Below, piece after piece: positions 58,815 to 64,000 of a stretch of 64,000 nt of DNA; the first letter of the stretch is position 1, and each line of letters begins with the position of its first letter. This DNA comes from JBNRMR01 sp050942895. Its GTDB lineage: Bacteria; Bacillota; Clostridia; Christensenellales; UBA1750. The stretch is taken from positions 62,001-126,000 of the forward strand of contig JBMNOE010000005.1 of assembly GCA_050942895.1 (NCBI GenBank), given 5' to 3'. The notes beneath the pieces are model-generated. The model was not told the origin of the DNA. It saw only the letters and a program-made list of their open reading frames with translations, and did no database searches. A program made the position numbers and the translations under genes.

Positions 58815-60308
58815 ATGAATAGTAAGTGGGCCAGGTATATAAGGATTATTCTGCTGATGGGCGTGATAGCGGCGGCCGTGTTTTTAATAATGCCCGCAGG
58901 AACCCCGCAGGGGCCTGATGAAGCCATAGAAAAAGACGGGGGAAACGTCCAAAGCTATGTCTACACCCCCGTTGCGATAGACAATGCCCAATATGAGGAG
59001 TCTGTCACCGAGGAGACTGTGGCCTTATACCTGCCCTCACAGGACTTTTCCTCGGCCAGCACATATGTGCAGACCATTTACCTGAGCCAATATGAAACGC
59101 TGCACGAGGGCGCTGTGAAGGAAATCCTAAGAGGAATACGCAGCATTGACAGCGATTCTTCTCCAATTAACTTATATCTTCTGTCGTTTGTTAAGACGGA
59201 CAGCATAATCAGCGTGAACCTCTCCGGCAACACGGACATTTCTGATATCCAGCTTTTCGCGGTGGCCTATTGCATAACAAATACCCTTACAGAGTTCGCC
59301 GATGTGAGCCATGTGAACATTTTGATGGACGATAAGGCCATCAGCATAAACGGCATACCATATGGCGCTCTGTCCTACTTTGAAAATTCGCTGCAGATAG
59401 AGTTTTGGCAGCTTTCAAACAAAGTTCAGGCTCTTTTGACCCAGTCGGACATCGCCCCATCGTTTAATCTGCCGGTGTCCCTCTATTATGGGGCTTCGCC
59501 TTCGCTGCTTGTGGGGGAGGTGAGGGATATCGCCTGCTATGCGGACACGGTGAAGATGGTGCCGTACATGATCGAGGAGCTGGCAAAAGGCCCTCGGGAC
59601 GCCAGCAGGGCTCAGCGGCTTCTGCCCGCCGAGGCAAGGCTCTATTCCCTTGATATCGACGAGAATGAATCCGGCGCCCTTAGCATAAGGATGAGTATCA
59701 GCGGCGCCGTCAGCAGCCATTTTGCGCGAAGCAGGATCGAGCCGCGGGTGGCGGTGGCGGCCATCGCAATGTCTCTTTTCGATTTTTACCCCAATGTGGA
59801 TGATGTGTCAATATACTTCACAGACGGCCTTCAAAGCGAATATTCGGGAATAACCAGGCCCGGCTGCGAGCTGCTCTTGGGCAGCACTATAACGGTTTAT
59901 TATCCATATGCGGAGGGGGGCATGGCGCTTCCCGTTGAAAAGACAGTGCCTTCCTACACCCTTTCGATGCCCGACACGCTGCTTGGTGAAATGCTTTCCC
60001 AGCCCTCCGGCCTGGATGTGAGCGGCATATTTCCCCCCAATACGGACGCTTCTGATATAATGAGCATCAGCCAGCAGGAGGGCGTGGCCCATGTGAATGT
60101 ATCTGAAAGGTTTTTGCGGGAGCTTAGGAACACCAGCGCGGAGACGGAAAAGACTATTATTTACTGTATAGTGAACACCATCTGTGACAATAAAAAGGCA
60201 AAGCAAGTACTATTCATGGCTGAGGGCTTTGCGGGAGATAATCCGCCCGGCAGAATAAATTTAAGCGAGCCCCTCTATTATAACCCGGGCATTATAATCA
60301 AGCAGTAA
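58815..60308 (+). CDS. membrane-anchored protein with two GerMN domains
   Basis: 497 residues, four bases after its neighbour. N-terminal hydrophobic anchor (YIRIILLMGVIAAAVFLIM) without a lipobox. Two GerMN-type regions are visible: about residues 75-190 (TIYLSQYETLHEGAVKEILRGI, IQLFAVAYCITNTLTEFADVSHVNILMDD) and about 360-480 (LSMPDTLLGEMLSQP, IIYCIVNTICDNKKAKQVLFMAEG), with an intervening related segment. GerMN occurs in spore germination protein GerM and in LpqB. Probably works with the lipoprotein and the two-component system at the cell surface or in sporulation. Confidence 0.82.
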   Translation: MNSKWARYIRIILLMGVIAAAVFLIMPAGTPQGPDEAIEKDGGNVQSYVYTPVAIDNAQYEESVTEETVALYLPSQDFSSASTYVQTIYLSQYETLHEGAVKEILRGIRSIDSDSSPINLYLLSFVKTDSIISVNLSGNTDISDIQLFAVAYCITNTLTEFADVSHVNILMDDKAISINGIPYGALSYFENSLQIEFWQLSNKVQALLTQSDIAPSFNLPVSLYYGASPSLLVGEVRDIACYADTVKMVPYMIEELAKGPRDASRAQRLLPAEARLYSLDIDENESGALSIRMSISGAVSSHFARSRIEPRVAVAAIAMSLFDFYPNVDDVSIYFTDGLQSEYSGITRPGCELLLGSTITVYYPYAEGGMALPVEKTVPSYTLSMPDTLLGEMLSQPSGLDVSGIFPPNTDASDIMSISQQEGVAHVNVSERFLRELRNTSAETEKTIIYCIVNTICDNKKAKQVLFMAEGFAGDNPPGRINLSEPLYYNPGIIIKQ

Positions 60309-60332
60309 GGAAAAGGAAGAAAGAGGCGGAAA

Positions 60333-60836
60333 ATGAATGTTAGCTCGAAGACGAAGAATTTGACCCTGGCGGGGATTTTTGCGGCGCTTATAACGCTTTT
60401 TATATGGTTTGTGAAGATCCCTATACCTGCCACCAACGGGTATGTCCATCTGGGGGATTCGCTGATATACATGGCGGTATATTTGCTTCCAGCGCCATAT
60501 GCCGTCGCGGCGGCGGCCATCGGCGGGGCGGCGGCGGATCTTTGCGTGGGCGCGGTTTCATATGTGCTGCCAACGGCTGTCATAAAGGCGCTGATGGCCT
60601 TTTTTGCTTCCCTTTTCTTTCGCGGGGAAAAGACAAGGCCGCTCCAGTTTGCATTTGCATTTGCATTGGGAGCGGCGGTCACTGTCGGCGGGTATTTTGC
60701 TTTCGAGTGGGCATATTGGGGCCTGAGCTATGCGGTCACCGGCCTTCTGTGGAACATTGTGCAGGCGCTGAGCGCCGCTGTTTTGACATTGCCCTTCGTT
60801 AAAGCCACAAGGAGCATCCTTAAAAGGAGCGCTTAA
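60333..60836 (+). CDS. ECF transporter S component (substrate-binding membrane subunit)
   Basis: 167 residues, GAGGCGG before the ATG. Five to six hydrophobic helices; GYVHLGDSLIYMAVYLLPAPYAVAAAAIGGAAADL is the signature of ECF S components of the HmpT/thiamine/riboflavin-type group, and ALTKLLFIWF-like N-terminal helix follows ECF style. It binds a vitamin or precursor with high affinity and uses shared EcfAA'T subunits encoded elsewhere. Substrate cannot be read; no riboswitch is present upstream. Confidence 0.85.
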   Translation: MNVSSKTKNLTLAGIFAALITLFIWFVKIPIPATNGYVHLGDSLIYMAVYLLPAPYAVAAAAIGGAAADLCVGAVSYVLPTAVIKALMAFFASLFFRGEKTRPLQFAFAFALGAAVTVGGYFAFEWAYWGLSYAVTGLLWNIVQALSAAVLTLPFVKATRSILKRSA

Positions 60837-60857
60837 TTGGCTTAGGCCTTATATCTT

Positions 60858-61625
60858 TCATCTTTCCAAAAGCATTTTCATCAGCCTTATGGAGTTTTCG
60901 CCCTCGCCGGAGGACAGAAGCTCCATTTTTCCTTTGCCATTTTCCTTTAAAAGCCCATTTTCGGCCAGAACGTTTTTTAGATGTCGGATGGTGCCTGCCG
61001 CGCCGTCGATTATCTGCACATCGGGGCCCGCCACTCTGGCGATCTCATCCTTTATGAAGGGGTAGTGGGTGCAGCCCAGCACGATGAAATCCGTCTTCTT
61101 TTCAAGGCTCCTGCCCAAAATGCCCTGAAGAAGCTCTCTAATTTCTTCTCCTTCGAATATCCCTGACTCTATCAGCTCCACCAAGCCGTTTCCTGCGACG
61201 CAGACCGCGTCCTTGCCGTATTTCCCCATCAGCACGCGAAACTTCTCTTGATTCAGCGTGGCATTTGTGGCCATGACAATTATCTGCCCGCCCCTGCGGC
61301 TTTCATAGGCGGGCTTGAGCGCCGGCTCGATGCCTATCACGGGGATGCTCAGCCTCTCGCGCAAATGCGCCGCCGCTGCGCTGGTGGCTGTGTTGCAGGC
61401 CAGCACAAGAGCCTTGATATTTCTTGAAAGCAGAATATCGACGGAATTCAAGGTCAGGCGCAATATCTCGTCCTCGGTTTTCGGGCCGTATGGCGCATTT
61501 TTGTTGTCTCCGTAATATATCAGATGCTCTGATGGCAGGAGCTTTGCGGCCTCCTTCAAAAGGCTTAAGCCGCCCAGGCCTGAATCAAAAAAGCCAATTG
61601 GATTATTGACGTTAATATCGCTCAT
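60858..61625 (-). CDS. murI: glutamate racemase
   Basis: 255 residues from ATG 61625, with AGGAGATG nine bases upstream; the longer frame to 61685 overlaps the promoter. Makes D-glutamate for peptidoglycan without cofactor. GFFDSGLGGLSLL (11-23), first catalytic Cys77 in LACNTATSA, second catalytic Cys185 and His187 in GCTHYP, YGDNKNAPYG substrate loop. All catalytic residues are present. Confidence 0.96.
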   Translation of the reverse strand: MSDINVNNPIGFFDSGLGGLSLLKEAAKLLPSEHLIYYGDNKNAPYGPKTEDEILRLTLNSVDILLSRNIKALVLACNTATSAAAAHLRERLSIPVIGIEPALKPAYESRRGGQIIVMATNATLNQEKFRVLMGKYGKDAVCVAGNGLVELIESGIFEGEEIRELLQGILGRSLEKKTDFIVLGCTHYPFIKDEIARVAGPDVQIIDGAAGTIRHLKNVLAENGLLKENGKGKMELLSSGEGENSIRLMKMLLER

Positions 61626-61656
61626 AGTGAACATCTCCTGACGCATATACATGACA

Positions 61657-61685
61657 AGTATAGCATAGCTCAGGGCCGAAATCAA
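61657..61685 (-). promoter_or_regulatory. murI promoter
   Basis: On the minus strand TTGATT (61685-61680), a 17-base spacer and TATACT (61662-61657), leaving a leader of about 25 bases before ATG 61625. It also rules out the longer murI frame. Confidence 0.75.
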
Positions 61686-61763
61686 AAGGTTTGGTGATTA
61701 AACCGAACAGCAAGACGGTATAAATCGATATAAATATGAGGGCCTTTGGGGGCTTTGGGAATA

Positions 61764-62033
61764 ATGGGGATGAAGAGGGATAAGATAATTGAAGAAATGC
61801 TTCCACGGGTAAAGGATGTTGATGGGATGAAAAATGTGATTCCTCTCTCGCAGCTAAAAATTGACTATAACGCGGAGCTGCGGCTTTTGGAAAAAATGGT
61901 GGGCGAAGCCATGGCCAGGGACGAAATCATAACCAGCAGGGAGATCATTTTGCAGTCCAGAAGGGTGGACTCGCTATTGTTGAGGCTGATCGAGGAGGAG
62001 GGAACCCTTAAAACGAGGAGAAGGGAAAAGTAG
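61764..62033 (+). CDS. small Spo0E-like protein
   Basis: About 89 residues. Start unclear: ATG 61764 or 61770, with only a G-rich stretch upstream. The C-terminal half (NAELRLLEKMVGEAMARDE, then a segment ending in SREIILQSRRVDSLLLRL) follows the helix-loop-helix pattern of Spo0E-type aspartyl phosphatases, with SRRVD where the family has SQELD. Such proteins dephosphorylate Spo0A~P and delay sporulation. The key SQxLD motif is altered, so activity is doubtful. An unrelated helical protein remains possible. Confidence 0.5.
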   Translation: MGMKRDKIIEEMLPRVKDVDGMKNVIPLSQLKIDYNAELRLLEKMVGEAMARDEIITSREIILQSRRVDSLLLRLIEEEGTLKTRRREK

Positions 62034-62055
62034 AAGCGATCTGCCAAGTTTTTTA

Positions 62056-62190
62056 ATAGCTGTCGAATTATTTCAAGAGCCGTCGGAACAAGGCTTTTTC
62101 ATGGCCGTCGAATTGTTTCAAGAGTTGCCGGAACAAGGCTTTTTCATAGACGCCGGATTATTTCAAGAGACGCCAGAACAAGGCGATTTA
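62056..62190 (-). repeat. three 45-bp tandem repeats duplicating the 3' end of the nucleoside phosphorylase gene
   Basis: Units at 62056-62100, 62101-62145 and 62146-62190 share an exact 45-bp period (15 codons). Read on the minus strand, the first unit encodes the last residues of the phosphorylase (LVLASLEIIRRL, stop). The second repeats this as LVPATLETIRRP plus a stop, and the third as LVPTALEIIRQLL with the stop changed to TTA. The duplication therefore copied the end of the gene including its TGA. On the plus strand it reads as AVELFQELPEQGFF-like repeats, but no ribosome site supports translation. Confidence 0.85.
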
Positions 62191-62944
62191 TCATTTTCTG
62201 GGGCGCGCAAGGCAGTGACGGCGCGGTTTCGCCGTCAAAGGGAATATGCTGTGTGCAAAGAAACTGGTAGATATCAACGAAGTGACGCTGCCCAGTTTCC
62301 ATGATGGAGGCGCACTCCGTTTCCACCGCGATGCAACCCTCCGCTATTCGGGCCGCAATGCCGGTTAGAGCATCAGGGCAAGGCTTGCCCAGAGTCCAGG
62401 TTTTTCCAAGGGAATAGGGCGCTTCGATTTCATCGAACAGCCGGGACAAGCGCTCGGCCGTATAAATTTTTATGTAATCATCAGCTTTCATATTGGCGGC
62501 GGAGTATAAGCGATTGCTGCTTTCAAGTTCTGCCCTGTACGCGGCGGTTGGGATTATATAGTCCGTATTTATTCCATCGCTGAGGATGCCGCAGGGGCCG
62601 AAAAACAGGAACTTTCGCCCTCCCATGGCGATTACGTTCTCCAACACAGCGGCGGAGGACGCGGCCCCTGAGGGCGAACGGTAAAAGGCGAAAGTACAGC
62701 CCCGAAAAGAAGCCTTGTAGACGGCTACTGCTCTTTTGGCTGTGTTTTTTTCATTGGCGGCGCTGTCGACATCGTCGCAAGTATGGCAGATTTGAACGGC
62801 ATCATTTATCTTAAGAAGCCGCTTTAAAATTTCCTGCTGGAATGTAACAAGCACTGCCTCTGGAAATCTTTCGGCGGCCTTCAATTTCAGATGCGTCGAT
62901 GGGGAAGATTCGCCGGGAATATCATAGGAGTTTATGATGCTCAT
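62144..62944 (-). CDS. nucleoside phosphorylase (uridine/purine phosphorylase family)
   Basis: 266 residues from ATG 62944 with GGAGG eight bases upstream. PNP/UDP phosphorylase fold: YRSPSGAASSAAVLENVIAMG, FLFFGPCGIL and DYIIPTAAYRAELES in the middle, and AVETECASIME, where the Glu binds the ribose. Cleaves a nucleoside with phosphate to base and ribose-1-phosphate; the base specificity is not clear, though the sequence style is closer to uridine phosphorylase. The C-terminal 15 codons are tandemly duplicated downstream. Confidence 0.88.
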   Translation of the reverse strand: MSIINSYDIPGESSPSTHLKLKAAERFPEAVLVTFQQEILKRLLKINDAVQICHTCDDVDSAANEKNTAKRAVAVYKASFRGCTFAFYRSPSGAASSAAVLENVIAMGGRKFLFFGPCGILSDGINTDYIIPTAAYRAELESSNRLYSAANMKADDYIKIYTAERLSRLFDEIEAPYSLGKTWTLGKPCPDALTGIAARIAEGCIAVETECASIMETGQRHFVDIYQFLCTQHIPFDGETAPSLPCAPQKMINRLVLASLEIIRRL

Positions 62945-63010
62945 GGTGCGTCCTCCAAAACTGTGGCTATTCATACTGCATTTCGCCTTTTTCGCCTTTT
63001 ATGTACCCAT

Positions 63011-63019
63011 ATTATAGCA
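63011..63019 (-). promoter_or_regulatory. extended -10 promoter of the nucleoside phosphorylase gene
   Basis: On the minus strand TGCTATAAT (63019-63011), an extended -10 element without a good -35 box, about 65 bases upstream of ATG 62944. The leader carries two GGCGAAA repeats. Confidence 0.5.
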
Positions 63020-63043
63020 TAGAACAACACAGAAATGGCGAAC

Positions 63044-63460
63044 TTACGATCTGAACTTGACGAATGCAACGCAGCCCATTTGAATGGAGGATGCAAAGCC
63101 CAGGCTTTTGTAAAAACCCTCTGTGGCGGTTCCGGCGTCGGTCAAAAGCACGGTCTGATAGACATCGGGGAAATGCTCTAAGGCCCGGCGCAAGAGACTG
63201 CTGCCGATTCCCCGCCGCTGATACTGGGGCAGCACGATAATATCCTGAATATACACTATGGAATGACCGTCGCCGACCAGCCTTATCACGCCGACGAGCC
63301 TGCCCTTAAAGTATGCGCCAAGGACCAGCAGCGAGTTTTCATAGGCCAGCTTCAGCATTTCCGGGCGGGAGCTGTAGTTTGTCCAGCCCACGCTTTTGTA
63401 AAGCTCAAGGATTTCCATTTGATCATATTGGCCGTATTGCTTGATGATGATTTGATCCAT
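63044..63460 (-). CDS. GNAT family N-acetyltransferase
   Basis: 138 residues from ATG 63460 with AGGTGAG upstream; the frame to 63586 runs into the kinase gene. The acetyl-CoA site DIIVLPQYQRRGIGSSLLRRAL shows the R-R-G-I-G pyrophosphate loop, and FYKSLGF with its Tyr is the C-terminal motif. Substrate unknown (small molecule or protein amine). It follows the histidine kinase gene by 28 bases. Confidence 0.9.
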   Translation of the reverse strand: MDQIIIKQYGQYDQMEILELYKSVGWTNYSSRPEMLKLAYENSLLVLGAYFKGRLVGVIRLVGDGHSIVYIQDIIVLPQYQRRGIGSSLLRRALEHFPDVYQTVLLTDAGTATEGFYKSLGFASSIQMGCVAFVKFRS

Positions 63461-63488
63461 ATTCTCACCTATCTGAATAAAAACATGA

Positions 63489-64000
63489 TTACTGCTGCGC
63501 CAAGGGCAAAGAAACATGGAATACATTGCGGGGTTTTCCATCGCTTTTTTCATTGCTTTCAGCCCGGATGGTTCCGCCGTGGTCATTGACTACGCCCTGG
63601 GCTATCGACAAACCCAGGCCGAAGCCGCCATGGCCGCGCCGGGCTTCATCCCGCCGGTAAAAACGCAGAAATATGCTTTCCAGCTCATCTTTTGGGATGA
63701 GCTCGCCATCGTTTGAGACATTGAGCAGCAGGCTGTTGTCGCTCCTTTTCAGCTCCACCGCGATCCTGCCGTTTTTACTGGAAAACTTCAGTGCGTTATC
63801 CAGCAGGGCGTGGAGCATCTGCTCCAGACGAAGGGCGTCGCCCATGACAAAAAGCCCCTCCTCGATTTCATAGGCGAACTGTTTGCCCTCGTCATATATA
63901 AGCGGCTCGTAGGTTAAAACCGAGCTTGTGACTATGTAGCTGAAATCCGTTCTTGCTTTGGCGGGGAGTATTTCGGCGTTTTCAGAGCGGGCTAGAGCCA
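63489..64000 (-). CDS. sensor histidine kinase, C-terminal part, cut by the right edge
   Basis: The frame is open from the right edge (base 64000) to the stop at 63489, about 169 residues; the Met at 63845 is internal. The visible part is a HATPase domain: LLDNALKFSSKNGRI (N box), VSNDGELIP (a G1-like motif), IFLRFYRRDEARRG (F box) and GGFGLGLSIAQGVV (G2). The start, sensor domain and His box lie beyond the window. G1 reads SNDGELI instead of DxGxG, a mild departure from the norm. Confidence 0.9.
   Translation of the reverse strand, partial: ALARSENAEILPAKARTDFSYIVTSSVLTYEPLIYDEGKQFAYEIEEGLFVMGDALRLEQMLHALLDNALKFSSKNGRIAVELKRSDNSLLLNVSNDGELIPKDELESIFLRFYRRDEARRGHGGFGLGLSIAQGVVNDHGGTIRAESNEKSDGKPRNVFHVSLPLAQQ

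Noticed and set aside
60309..60332. Riboswitch before the ECF S component
   Set aside because: Only 24 bases separate it from the preceding gene, too few for any known vitamin riboswitch.
62101..62304. Plus-strand frame with AVELFQELPEQGFF-like repeats
   Set aside because: Explained by the 45-bp duplication of the opposite gene's 3' end; no ribosome binding site, and most of it is antisense to the phosphorylase.

Overview
The window looks like chromosome of an anaerobic, monoderm Bacillota, most likely a Clostridia-type gut or fermenter bacterium. The signs are strong AGGAGG-type ribosome binding sites, TTGACA/TATAAT promoters, LplB/YtcP-type sugar ABC importers with LipO-type binding lipoproteins, AraC regulators with extracytoplasmic sensor domains, a NadD-YqeK fusion, DacF, GerMN proteins, a Spo0E-like protein, FeoAB and a LarA-type nickel enzyme. 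I see no rRNA or tRNA gene, CRISPR array, phage module or insertion sequence. The species cannot be named from the sequence alone.

Layout. 1-2.8 kb: end of an unknown gene, an SRAP/HMCES-type DNA-repair protein and a secreted beta-helix protein with a sortase-like tail. 3.0-7.7 kb: two Gfo/Idh/MocA oxidoreductases and an unusual NagB-epimerase fusion, followed by an AraC regulator. 7.8-13.5 kb: iron acquisition and storage, with a YclQNOP-like siderophore importer behind a promoter carrying two GTTAG-N6-CTAAC dyads, a DsbA-family protein and bacterioferritin. 13.6-24.5 kb: sugar ABC importer, FAD oxidoreductase, glycoside-hydrolase-like protein, metallo-beta-lactamase-fold protein and an AraC sensor-regulator. 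24.5-28.8 kb (minus strand): feoA-feoB-nicotianamine-synthase-like enzyme-flippase-like protein-pssA, behind a promoter with the same dyad as the siderophore importer. 29.0-39.0 kb (minus): a second sugar importer, AraC sensor-regulator, GH20 hexosaminidase, oligogalacturonate-lyase-like propeller and NagB-like protein. 39.3-51.6 kb (plus, divergent): GH4, BadF-type sugar kinase, SIS isomerase, three UroD-superfamily proteins, a LarA-like enzyme, then a 78-bp tandem repeat array, SDR, fumarate-reductase-like flavoprotein and KDPG aldolase-VOC fusion. 51.6-64 kb: housekeeping genes (TrmN6, NadD-YqeK, RsfS, DacF, an OmpR-type two-component system with two GerMN proteins, ECF S component, MurI, Spo0E-like protein, nucleoside phosphorylase, GNAT and the end of a histidine kinase).

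How the genes work together. The 29-47 kb locus reads as one divergent utilisation system: uptake, exo-hydrolysis (GH20, GH4), phosphorylation (BadF), isomerisation or deamination (SIS, NagB), then poorly understood UroD-like and LarA-like steps, possibly ending in 2-keto-3-deoxy sugar acids cleaved by the aldolase. The iron genes form a putative shared regulon. The most novel-looking unit is the feo operon, which adds an aminobutyryl-transferase-like enzyme and two lipid-related membrane proteins to ferrous iron uptake. Starts were moved from the longest open frame where a ribosome binding site or a catalytic residue decided it. All assignments come from reading motifs by eye, without database searches.
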